Assembly (NCBI GenBank): GCA_031256715.1
Contig: JAIRQA010000057.1
Coordinates: forward strand, 1 to 41,528
Length of the DNA: 41,528 bases
DNA from: Coriobacteriales bacterium
GTDB lineage: Bacteria > Actinomycetota > Coriobacteriia > Coriobacteriales > UBA8131
Direction of reading: 5' to 3'
Each line of letters starts with the position of its first letter. Position 1 is the stretch's first letter. Made by a program: the position numbers and the translations under genes. This document shows positions 34,168-41,528 of the stretch, in pieces. The notes beneath the pieces were generated by a model. It was not told where the DNA came from, ran no database searches, and worked only from the letters and a program-made list of their open reading frames with translations.

Positions 34168-36777
34168 ATGACTAGTAAACTCATTGCCAATGCAAGACAA
34201 TTGCTTGCAGATGTGTTAGCTCATGGTGTGCAGTCAGATACACAAAAAAGCAGGCATCTGTCGGCATGTGCAGGCAAAAAATTAGGTGCCGAAAATTCTG
34301 CAACCTCTGTAAATTCTGCAGGTTTCGCAAACTCTAAAAGCCCTGCAAGCCTTGCAAAATCTGAAGGTTTTTCAACCTCTGTGAACTCTGCAAGCCATAC
34401 AAACTCTGCAAGCCATACAAACTCTGCAATACAAGCAAAGAAAAAATATGATACCCCAATAAGACCCTCTCTACCATTATTTTTGATAGGCATCCCAATG
34501 CTCTTTTTTAGTTATCTTGGGGTTAGTGAGCTAGTATTCTCTACGAAAAATTTTCTACCGGCTGCAGCGGGCACAGTAACTATCATTTTGGCAACGATTT
34601 TTCTGGTGATAATTACATTTTTCGTTTTAACAAAAAAGCCTCATTTTATAAAAGTACAGATGGCTATCGTTGTAGCCATAGTTTTAATGGGTACTGGCAT
34701 AGCAATAAGCTATTATACTAATATAATAGCAGTATCTATGGTTTTTGAACAAAATTCAGAGAGCCTTGCGGAAATCATTATTTTAGAAGACGCGTCGCAT
34801 GGTACATTTGGACAAACATCGCGTGCTAATGTAACAATTAACGGTAAGAGCGCAGAATGTATTGTGCGCTGGCAAAAGGATCAAGAGGTTGCTCTTTATG
34901 GTAGTAAGCTAACAGCCAAGGTTAGCTTTAAGCCATTAAAAACAGATGATATACAGCGCTTCAGGCAAGGGCTTGCAGGTTATATTGTATTAGAAGAGCC
35001 AAATTACTGTGGTTATTTGGCAGACATTTTTGGCGCCATAAGCTCTTTTCGTAACAGCAGATTGTCTACATTGGCAAAATACGATGGCGATGGCGCAGCA
35101 ATTCTTCAGGGCATGCTCTTTGGAAGCAGCACAAGCTTGCGCGAAACAGATTCCTATCAGACATTTAAAGTCGCTGGATTAATGCACCTTATTGCTGTAT
35201 CCGGTAGCCATCTGGCAATTGTAGCCGGTCTAATATCGACAGCTTTACGTAAAACGCCAATACGCAAAAGCGTAGAATTTGCTATTTTAGCAGTAGTGCT
35301 AGTATGTTATTGTATACTTACAGCTTTGCAGCCGTCTGCCATAAGATCTACTGTAATGGCACTTGCCTACGCAGCATCACTTCTTTGTGGGCGTCGCGGA
35401 CATTCTTTAAGCGCACTTGGTATCGCTGCCTTAAGCATGCTCCTAGTTACTCCTAACACAGCTTTCTCGCTTGGTTTTTGGTTATCAGTTTTTGCCGTAT
35501 TTGGAATCGTTGTTTTTTCTGGCTTGGTGCAATCTTGGGTACGCAGCTCATCTTTAGCAATGACATTAACTGCACAAACCGCCATCTTGCCCATAAGTAC
35601 ACCGTTTTTCTCTATGTTTTCTTTAATTGGGCCTTTAGCAAATATTATCGTTGCTCCCTTAATGATGGTACTGGTTGCTATTGGCATAGTCTTTTTCTGT
35701 CTACCACAACCGCTATTTAGTATGCTTCAGTGGCTTGCAATACCTTTATGCTTTGTTGCTGATATAGTTGCCTTTATTGCATCTGTATTGGCAAACCTGC
35801 CCTATGCAAGCATCCCTACTTATTGCGAATTACCACTTGCGCTTGCTATAGGCATCATTATTGCTCTATTGCTCTACCTGGTGTGGCCCAAAATAAAAGG
35901 ATATCTATTGGCTTTAGCAAGTGGCAGTCTGATTGTTATCATCTTAGCGATTAATATTATTTTTACTCCTTTAACTGTAGGTCCACAAATGATTATGTTA
36001 GATGTAGGTCAAGGGGATGCAATTTTGGTTCGTGATGGTAATACTACATTGCTAATTGACACAGGCCCTAGCAAAATAGCGCTATTAAATCGTCTTGCTC
36101 AGCTGGGAATTACTCGCATAGATGCTTTGCTTATTACACATTTGCATGAAGATCACACTAATGGTCTCGCTGCCTTAGACGGAACAGTTATAGTTGACAA
36201 GCTACTTTTTGCAGCTGGAATACCTGTTGCCAAAAGCGATGACGATACGGTAGTTCAGGCGCGCCAACAGGTTGGAGATGAGAATATAATTCAAGTTACG
36301 CAGGGAACAGTTGTTCGTTTAAGTGAAAGACTTAGCTTGATATGTCTTTGGCCAAATTCACTTGTAAGTAAAGGTGACAATGCCGATAGTGTTTGTATGC
36401 TATTATGCTATGATGCTAATGCAGATGAGATTCCCGAGTTTCAAGTTCTTTTTACTGGTGATGCCGAGGCACAGGTGCTTGAAGCTATAGCAGCAGACGG
36501 TCTTTTAGATGACATTGATGTATTAAAGGTAGGACATCATGGTAGTGCCGCATCTGTTAGTTCAGATGTTTTAAGTTTACTAAAGCCAGAGATTGCTCTG
36601 ATAAGTGTGGGCGAAGACAATAGGTATGGGCATCCAAAAGCTCAGGCATTACAACAACTTATAGAGTGCGGAGCCAAGGTTTTGCGCACAGACACTAATG
36701 GTAATATCAAGCTAGAATTTTCATCTAAAGTTGAAGCAAGCTCAATTACAATTACCTGTGCTAACATAGATCCATGA
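34168..36777 (+). CDS. comEC: DNA internalisation competence protein ComEC/Rec2
   Basis: The membrane channel that takes up single-stranded DNA. The 869-aa product has an N-terminal low-complexity cytoplasmic stretch (about 30-92), TM helices and an OB-like region (about 105-290), the Competence domain with MHLIAVSGSHLAIVAG (about 341-356) and further TM helices, and a C-terminal metallo-beta-lactamase-like domain (MLDVGQGDAILVRDG, then LLITHLHEDHTNGL, TGDAEAQ, KVGHHGSA). All domains look intact, so the channel is probably functional. The extended N-terminus contains Ser/Asn-rich repeats from tandem duplication. Its stop overlaps the holA ATG (ATGA). Confidence 0.94.
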   Translation: MTSKLIANARQLLADVLAHGVQSDTQKSRHLSACAGKKLGAENSATSVNSAGFANSKSPASLAKSEGFSTSVNSASHTNSASHTNSAIQAKKKYDTPIRPSLPLFLIGIPMLFFSYLGVSELVFSTKNFLPAAAGTVTIILATIFLVIITFFVLTKKPHFIKVQMAIVVAIVLMGTGIAISYYTNIIAVSMVFEQNSESLAEIIILEDASHGTFGQTSRANVTINGKSAECIVRWQKDQEVALYGSKLTAKVSFKPLKTDDIQRFRQGLAGYIVLEEPNYCGYLADIFGAISSFRNSRLSTLAKYDGDGAAILQGMLFGSSTSLRETDSYQTFKVAGLMHLIAVSGSHLAIVAGLISTALRKTPIRKSVEFAILAVVLVCYCILTALQPSAIRSTVMALAYAASLLCGRRGHSLSALGIAALSMLLVTPNTAFSLGFWLSVFAVFGIVVFSGLVQSWVRSSSLAMTLTAQTAILPISTPFFSMFSLIGPLANIIVAPLMMVLVAIGIVFFCLPQPLFSMLQWLAIPLCFVADIVAFIASVLANLPYASIPTYCELPLALAIGIIIALLLYLVWPKIKGYLLALASGSLIVIILAINIIFTPLTVGPQMIMLDVGQGDAILVRDGNTTLLIDTGPSKIALLNRLAQLGITRIDALLITHLHEDHTNGLAALDGTVIVDKLLFAAGIPVAKSDDDTVVQARQQVGDENIIQVTQGTVVRLSERLSLICLWPNSLVSKGDNADSVCMLLCYDANADEIPEFQVLFTGDAEAQVLEAIAADGLLDDIDVLKVGHHGSAASVSSDVLSLLKPEIALISVGEDNRYGHPKAQALQQLIECGAKVLRTDTNGNIKLEFSSKVEASSITITCANIDP
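34384..34428 (+). repeat. 18-bp in-frame tandem repeat in the comEC N-terminal region
   Basis: Two and a half exact copies of AACTCTGCAAGCCATACA (34384, 34402, partial 34420) encode NSASHT repeats. Related degenerate CTCTGCA/CTCTGTA words occur from about 34300, so the whole 60-residue low-complexity stretch appears to have grown by duplication. Confidence 0.88.
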
Positions 36778-37787
36778 CAAAAACAGACACACAAAAAACA
36801 AATGAGCCCAATGAAACTAAGCAGCCAGCACTATTAGCTGTCTATCTTTTCTTAGGCGACGACGAACTAAAACGTAAGACAATTCTAGAGCGCTTGTTTA
36901 AAAGGGTTGCCGATGAGGGAGATATTAGCTTTAACTCACAAAGGTTTGATGCTATAGATCTTAAAGATGACGGTGAAGTTATGGATTCTTGTTACACTTT
37001 GCCCTTTGCCTCAAACAAAAGACTCGTAATAATAGACAATGTTGATAAAGCAAACAAGCAAGTAAGCGAAGCTGTGATTGAATATCTAAAAAAGCCAGCC
37101 GAGACAACCGTTTTAGTGCTAATAGCGCAAAAACTTCTAAAAACATCACGGCTTTTTAAGTCAATTGAAAGTTATAATCCAAAAGCGATAATTAGCACAG
37201 AGGTAAAAAAAAGCTGGGAGATGCCAGAATGCATTCGTGACTTGGCAAAGGATCATGGTTTACAACTAGACTTAAACGCTGCCAAATGTCTTATTGACAG
37301 GGTAGGGAAGTCTACTATTTCGCTAAACAAAGAGATCGAAAGACTAACAAGCTATACTTACGCCAGCGGACGCAAGTCTTTAACAAGCAAAGAGATCAAT
37401 CTCTTGGTAACAAAAACTGCCGAGACTAGTGCTTGGGATTTTGCCGATGCTTTATTTGCTCGTGATGCAGCACGGGCTTTATTGTTGCGCAAACAGTTGG
37501 AGTCTGAAGATGCGACATCTTTGCTTAGGGTATGCGTGATGCGCCTTAGAGAACTTATAACGGCTCGCGCATATATGGACAGAGGTATTATTGGGTCAGC
37601 GGCTATTGCTGTTTCAATGAAGCGTCCAGAGTGGCAGATAAAGCGCGTTGTAGAGATGGCATCCCGTTTTAAAGCTATAGACTTACGACGATTATTAGTG
37701 CGCGCTGCCAATTCTAGCAAAGAGATGATGTCTGGTGCCGACAAAGAAATTGAACTTACAAGATTTGTATTATCTGTTGTAAGATAA
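36774..37787 (+). CDS. holA: DNA polymerase III delta subunit
   Basis: The clamp-loader wrench subunit that opens the beta clamp. The 337-aa product shows the weakly conserved N-terminal VYLFLGDDELKRKTIL, the FDAIDL and LPFASNKRLVIIDNVD segments of domain I, and the helical C-terminal domain ending in ELTRFVLSVV. The comEC-holA-rpsT neighbourhood is typical of many Gram-positive bacteria and supports the call. The ATG overlaps the comEC stop. The first about 18 residues (polar, K/T/N/E-rich) are an extension. Confidence 0.9.
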   Translation: MTKTDTQKTNEPNETKQPALLAVYLFLGDDELKRKTILERLFKRVADEGDISFNSQRFDAIDLKDDGEVMDSCYTLPFASNKRLVIIDNVDKANKQVSEAVIEYLKKPAETTVLVLIAQKLLKTSRLFKSIESYNPKAIISTEVKKSWEMPECIRDLAKDHGLQLDLNAAKCLIDRVGKSTISLNKEIERLTSYTYASGRKSLTSKEINLLVTKTAETSAWDFADALFARDAARALLLRKQLESEDATSLLRVCVMRLRELITARAYMDRGIIGSAAIAVSMKRPEWQIKRVVEMASRFKAIDLRRLLVRAANSSKEMMSGADKEIELTRFVLSVVR

Positions 37788-37805
37788 TTCTATGTCCCTC
37801 AGAAT

Positions 37806-37841
37806 AAAAACGCTGCCCTAAATGCATATTTTAGAGCAGCG
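37806..37841 (-). terminator. Terminator of rpsT, possibly bidirectional
   Basis: CGCTGCCCTAAA (37811-37822) pairs with TTTTAGAGCAGCG (37829-37841), with one small bulge or mismatch. On the minus strand the hairpin is followed by TTTTT (37810-37806), a good U-tract for the rpsT transcript, which ends just upstream at 37867. On the plus strand it could also stop the holA transcript. Confidence 0.8.
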
Positions 37842-37866
37842 CCAAGAAAAGCTATGTAGAAAATAA

Positions 37867-38130
37867 TTATTTAACGCTATTAGCAAGCTTCATGACACCA
37901 GACTTGCGATTTGCGGCCTGATTCTTGTGGATAACACCCTTAGAGACTGCCTTATCCAAAAGTCTGCAAGCACTATTGGCGCTAATGATAGCGGTTTCAG
38001 CGTCGCTATCGTGCACAGCCTTCTCTACATGATGAATAGCTGTCTTCAGCTCACTTTTAATTGAGCGGTTGCGCAGACGAGACTTCTCGTTAGTGATATT
38101 GCGCTTCTTTTGACTCTTAATATTTGCCAC
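37867..38130 (-). CDS. rpsT: 30S ribosomal protein S20
   Basis: The primary 16S rRNA-binding small subunit protein. The 87-aa, lysine/arginine-rich product begins [20 protein letters not shown] and ends with [20 protein letters not shown], both typical of S20. GAAAGG lies upstream on the minus strand, and the gene has its own terminator. Transcribed against holA, it forms a convergent pair. The 89-bp spacer to metH contains a self-pairing GGCC ... GGCC segment on the minus strand, with no clear promoter seen. Confidence 0.97.
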   Translation of the reverse strand: MANIKSQKKRNITNEKSRLRNRSIKSELKTAIHHVEKAVHDSDAETAIISANSACRLLDKAVSKGVIHKNQAANRKSGVMKLANSVK

Positions 38131-38219
38131 TTGTGCGTACCTTTCTTTTCTCTATTTGCTGTTGGCCCCGCACGCTGCAGTGGCCTTGACACGCTCAGGT
38201 TATTAACCAAAAAATGATA

Positions 38220-40871
38220 TCACTTATCTGCTTTACCTTCAAGCACAATTTCTCTAACAAGATCTACACATCGGGGAGCGTCATCAGAATAGCCTGCTCC
38301 AGCAGCATCTGCCCACTCGCGGCTTACAACAGCACCTCCCGTAAGAACGGCCTTATGCGGATCGTCGCGATATTGCGGGGCATGTTCATAGATGTAGTCT
38401 ATTGTTAATTTCATATTCGCAAGTGTTGTGGTCATTAGTGCAGAAAGGCAAATGACGTCAGCGTTGTGTTCTAACGCCGCATGCAAAACACATTCAGGGC
38501 TAACATCTACGCCAAGATCAAAAACAGCAAAGTCCTGGCTTTCTAACAAAGCTACACAGATATCCTTGCCAATAGAATGAACATCGCCTTTAACAGTGCA
38601 AAAAACAACAGTTCCATGCAAGTCTTCGGCTTTTGCAGGTGGCAACATTTCTTTTATTACAGAAACAGCAGTTTTCATAGCATTAGCTGCAATCATCATT
38701 TGCGGCAAAAACGCACGTCCTGCGGCAAAATCGTCACCTAGCGACTGCATTGTTGGCGCTAAAAGTCTATCTACAATTAACTCTGGGGCCAGCCCTTCAG
38801 CAACAATGGCAGTAATAAGTCCGGGCACGCTATCTGTATCGCCACGTAATATTGCTACGCGCAGTTTGTTAGTTGTATCTGTGCCATCACTTAAAGCAGT
38901 TTTATTTTCTGTTGAGAAGTGCGCAGACGCTTGAGCAGAAGTTGACGTACTTGCAGATGTTGTTTTTTGGTTGGCAACTTCAGATATTGTTATGCCGGCA
39001 TTAACTGTCTGCATACATTCTTCGTAGGCTTGCCGCCAAATCTCTTGTCCTTGCTTAAAACTAATCTTTGTTTGGCTTAGATTATGCTCATGAATCGCAG
39101 ATGACATGCTGGCTGTATTGGGGTTAACAATCGCGGAACTTAGTCCGGCAGACATTGCCGCGCGCACAAAGGCTGCATTTAGCTTAGGACGCTCGGGAAG
39201 TCCATGACTAACATTAGATACACCCAATACCGTAGCTATGCCCATGGCTGTCACATGACGCACAGCGTCCAGAGTTACTTCTGGCGCTTTAGCATCAGTT
39301 GCTGCTGTAAGCGTGAGCATATCTACTAGCAAGCTAGCATCATCAAGGCCATATTTATGAGCTGCTTCACGAATATGCTCTAAGACTTGCAGTCGCTCTT
39401 CTAAAGTATGTGGTACGCCTGTTTCATCAAGTGCAAGGGCAACGACTGCAGCGCCATAGCGTTTTGCAAGCGGCAAGACACTATTTAAGCTCTTTGGATC
39501 ACCGTTCACGGAATTAATTAGTGCGCGTCCGGGATAGACTTTTAGCGCAGCTTCTAAAGCTTGGCTATCGGTGGTGTCTATAGAAAGCGGACAGCCAACA
39601 AAGCCCACCAGTGAAGCAACAGCTTTTGGCAAAATCTCAGATTCTGTAACCATGGGTGCGCCAACATTAACATCTATGATGCTTGCACCCGCTTGTGCCT
39701 GCGCTTCGGCCATCTCGCGAACTAGTGACATGCTACCGTTTTCAAGTTCGGCAGTTAGCTGTGGTTTTCCGGTAGGATTAATGCGCTCGCCAATAATATG
39801 TACCTGCTGACCATTACCTAGCAACACATAGTTGCGTGAAGATGCCAATACACAAAGACCTGCTTTGCGTGGCGAAATAACATCGTCTGGTTTAAGAGCC
39901 GCTTGGCGACCACCAACTGCCGCGTGAATTGCGGCTGTAAATGCAGGCGTAGAGCCACAGCATGAGCCAATCAGACTAGCACCAGCCAAGCAAAAACGTT
40001 CGGCATAGGAAGCAAATTCGTTTGCGTCAACGGGAAAAGCGGTGTTGCCGCACTTATCAACATATGGAATACCCGCATTTGGCTGAACAATGATGGGTAG
40101 GTCAGTTACTTGCGCCATCTGTTGCACCAATGTAAGTATTAGGTCTGGACCTAAACCACAATTAATACCTACCGCAGATGCTCCTAAGCCCTCAAGTATC
40201 AAAGCGCAGGCGGCGGCATCTGTTCCGGAAAGTTCCATATGCCCTGTGCTATCAAAGGTGCAAGAGACTATGATTGGAATGCCTGTGCTATTCTTGCTGG
40301 CGTACTCATTGCCATCAGAATTGTTATTCGTGTCATTGCAGCTTAAGCTATCGCTAACTTCTGCAGAAAGGATTTTGGCAGTTGCATCTTTAGCGGCTAT
40401 AAGCGCACAGCGGGCATCGGCGATGTCGGCCATGGTTTCTATTAAAATGGCATCAGGATGCTCGCTTGCCAAAGCATAAATTTGCTCGTAGTATTGCTCA
40501 TATACCTCGTCAAAGCTGGCAGTACCTAATGGCTCAAGCATCATACCGCATGAACCAACATCTGCCAAAATATGTTCAGGATTTGCGGCACGAGCAACCC
40601 GAACTGCGGCGCGGTTAAGTTCGTGCACGCGATCTTCTAAACCGTATGCAGCAAGTCTGTGTCTTGTGCCACCAAAGCTATTTGTAGTAATACATTGTGC
40701 ACCTGCTTGACAGTAGCGCCGATGAATATCAGTTACAAGCTCGCTTTCCATGACATTAAGAAGTTCAGCACACATACCTTCTTGCAATGCGCCTTCGCGC
40801 TGCAGCATGGTTCCCATTGCGCCATCTATTATTAGAGTGTCTTTGTTTAAGCGTAATGCGATATCTGGCAT
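38220..40871 (-). CDS. metH: Methionine synthase (B12-dependent), short form without the AdoMet activation domain
   Basis: It methylates homocysteine with methyl-tetrahydrofolate through cobalamin. The 883-aa product has, in order, a homocysteine S-methyltransferase domain (start to about 320; zinc cysteines in GINCGLGPD and GSCCGSTP), a pterin-binding domain (about 355-620; GERINPTGK, DVNVGAP), a B12 cap domain and a B12-binding domain (about 675-880) with GDVHSIGKDI carrying the cobalt-ligating histidine. The C-terminal AdoMet-binding reactivation domain of E. coli MetH (1227 aa) is missing, so a separate reductive activator is needed. Low-complexity insertions lie at about 172-195 and 640-670 (SASTSTSAQASAHFS). 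CTGGAGG stands 9 nt before the ATG on the minus strand. No cobalamin or SAM riboswitch is recognised upstream. Confidence 0.93.
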   Translation of the reverse strand: MPDIALRLNKDTLIIDGAMGTMLQREGALQEGMCAELLNVMESELVTDIHRRYCQAGAQCITTNSFGGTRHRLAAYGLEDRVHELNRAAVRVARAANPEHILADVGSCGMMLEPLGTASFDEVYEQYYEQIYALASEHPDAILIETMADIADARCALIAAKDATAKILSAEVSDSLSCNDTNNNSDGNEYASKNSTGIPIIVSCTFDSTGHMELSGTDAAACALILEGLGASAVGINCGLGPDLILTLVQQMAQVTDLPIIVQPNAGIPYVDKCGNTAFPVDANEFASYAERFCLAGASLIGSCCGSTPAFTAAIHAAVGGRQAALKPDDVISPRKAGLCVLASSRNYVLLGNGQQVHIIGERINPTGKPQLTAELENGSMSLVREMAEAQAQAGASIIDVNVGAPMVTESEILPKAVASLVGFVGCPLSIDTTDSQALEAALKVYPGRALINSVNGDPKSLNSVLPLAKRYGAAVVALALDETGVPHTLEERLQVLEHIREAAHKYGLDDASLLVDMLTLTAATDAKAPEVTLDAVRHVTAMGIATVLGVSNVSHGLPERPKLNAAFVRAAMSAGLSSAIVNPNTASMSSAIHEHNLSQTKISFKQGQEIWRQAYEECMQTVNAGITISEVANQKTTSASTSTSAQASAHFSTENKTALSDGTDTTNKLRVAILRGDTDSVPGLITAIVAEGLAPELIVDRLLAPTMQSLGDDFAAGRAFLPQMMIAANAMKTAVSVIKEMLPPAKAEDLHGTVVFCTVKGDVHSIGKDICVALLESQDFAVFDLGVDVSPECVLHAALEHNADVICLSALMTTTLANMKLTIDYIYEHAPQYRDDPHKAVLTGGAVVSREWADAAGAGYSDDAPRCVDLVREIVLEGKADK

Positions 40872-40926
40872 TTTTTTAAACCTCCAGTTTTCATTTTTTT
40901 ACCAACGGCAAAACATCATAACATTT

Positions 40927-40935
40927 TGCTATAAT
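40927..40935 (+). promoter_or_regulatory. Extended -10 (TGCTATAAT) in the metH to asp23 spacer
   Basis: TGCTATAAT on the plus strand fits an extended -10 promoter facing the gene at 41272. No -35 is evident at 16-18 bp. If used, it would give a leader of more than 320 nt. The 400-bp spacer (40872-41271) otherwise holds only tandem duplications and no ORF or recognised RNA. Confidence 0.35.
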
Positions 40936-41005
40936 CAAAGAGTTACAAACAGCCACGAGGTTGTTTAAGCGGTGCCAGAGGCTATTACAATGCGAAGCTT
41001 TTAAA

Positions 41006-41074
41006 TGCGTGCCAGTGCGTGCCAATTTGAGCCATGTGAGCCATGTGATTTAATGTGATTTAATTTGAGTCATG
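41006..41074 (+). repeat. Cluster of short tandem duplications upstream of the Asp23-like gene
   Basis: Three neighbouring duplications: TGCGTGCCAG/TGCGTGCCAA (41006-41025), TGAGCCATG twice (41028-41045) with a relative TGAGTCATG at 41066-41074, and TGATTTAATG/TGATTTAATT (41046-41065). They are stacked directly on one another, which suggests repeated slippage or nested duplication. Confidence 0.8.
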
Positions 41075-41150
41075 TGAACATTGCAAAACGCTAATGGCTT
41101 TATGCAATTGCAAGACACTGGAAACTTTAAGTAAATCGCAAAGTAACCAC

Positions 41151-41189
41151 GAGCTGTTTAAAGTGAGTTGTTTAAAGTGCGCTGTTTTA
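41151..41189 (+). repeat. 14-bp tandem repeat (GAGCTGTTTAAAGT type)
   Basis: Units at 41151-41164 and 41165-41178 and a partial at 41179-41189. The sequence CCACGAG followed by (G)TTGTTTAA or CTGTTTAA occurs both here (41147) and at 40953, so this word is shared between the two ends of the spacer. Confidence 0.75.
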
Positions 41190-41271
41190 TACAGCCGTTA
41201 AAGTAACAAAGATATAGTACATCACGTAAGTTTATGTTTAATAGATTGACCAGAGAATAGGTGAAACTCCC

Positions 41272-41528
41272 ATGACAGAGCAAGTTGTATCAGCAGTAAG
41301 CGATACGTCAGGCGGGCTACAAATTGCCGACCGCGTGTTTTCAGACCTCATAGGCTATGCCGCGTTAGAAAGCTATGGCATCGTTGGTATGGCCGCGCCA
41401 TCGCTTTCTGATGGCATCGCCAAGCTGCTGCCGCAGCGCGCACTAAGGCGCGGCGTTGTTGTTCAGCGCGATGAGGATGGTCTACTTGTAGATCTTTATG
41501 TCATTATAGAGCACGGCATGAACCTACA
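41272..41528 (+). CDS. Asp23/Gls24-family envelope stress response protein, N-terminal part (cut by window edge)
   Basis: Translation from ATG 41272 gives 85 residues, open to the edge: MTEQVVSAVSDTSGGLQIAD, then RVFSDLIGYAALESYGIVGM, and VVQRDEDGLLVDLYVIIEHG. The pattern (an I-A-x-x-V start, A-x(2)-S-Y-G-I-V-G, then V-D-L-Y-V-I-I-E-x-G) matches the small Asp23/Gls24 (DUF322) family. In Gram-positives this family is usually followed by a DAK-type fatty acid kinase gene; that region lies outside the window. AGGTG is 9 nt upstream of the ATG. Function in the cell is poorly defined; membrane or envelope association is known for some members. Confidence 0.8.
   Translation, partial: MTEQVVSAVSDTSGGLQIADRVFSDLIGYAALESYGIVGMAAPSLSDGIAKLLPQRALRRGVVVQRDEDGLLVDLYVIIEHGMNL

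Noticed and set aside
40872-41271. Cobalamin or SAM riboswitch upstream of metH
   Set aside because: The minus-strand leader lacks the conserved B12-box and S-box core words, and no expression-platform terminator precedes the metH ribosome site.

Overview
The window looks like a chromosomal segment of a low-GC member of the Coriobacteriia (Actinomycetota), most likely related to the Eggerthellales. The actinobacterial integration host factor gene (mihF) lies directly before gmk-rpoZ, coaE is followed by uvrB, and molybdenum oxidoreductases sit beside a membrane-bound LuxR-type regulator. That last pairing is typical of gut Eggerthellales that reduce catechols and other aromatics. The taxonomic call is inference from gene content. 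Nearly all genes point rightwards; only rpsT and metH are on the minus strand.

Layout: (1) 1-5.1 kb: the end of coaE, then uvrB, upp and uraA (uracil salvage and uptake). (2) 5.5-17.8 kb: an accessory respiratory island with three copies of one module. Each module has a cytoplasmic (no Tat signal) molybdopterin oxidoreductase of about 805-875 aa followed by a small two-cluster 4Fe-4S protein. The first module is followed by a 12-TM LuxR-type regulator and the second by an MFS transporter. The architecture fits the soluble catechol-dehydroxylase / acetylene hydratase / pyrogallol transhydroxylase branch of the DMSO reductase superfamily; the substrates cannot be read from sequence. (3) 17.9-30.4 kb: purB, then a pyrimidine operon pyrR-pyrB-pyrC-carA-carB-pyrK-pyrD-pyrF. 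It is headed by a readable PyrR attenuator: promoter, PyrR-binding hairpin, and a terminator whose 5' arm is exactly complementary to the 3' arm of the PyrR site. pyrE is not in the operon. (4) 30.6-37.8 kb: mihF (interrupted near its 3' end by an in-frame TAG), gmk, rpoZ, thiI, comEA, comEC, holA. (5) 37.9-40.9 kb, minus strand: rpsT, and a short metH lacking the AdoMet reactivation domain. (6) The right edge holds the start of an Asp23/Gls24-family gene.

Two features run through the whole window. Short tandem duplications (units of 9-30 bp) recur in spacers and even inside genes (carB, comEC). A roughly 130-bp repeat is present twice in opposite orientations, just downstream of upp and of purB.

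The points most worth a second look are the triplicated molybdoenzyme/ferredoxin cluster with a shared candidate operator upstream of two modules, the in-frame amber codon in mihF, and the inverted-terminus repeat pair. All coordinates, motifs and pairings were read by eye; no database search was run.
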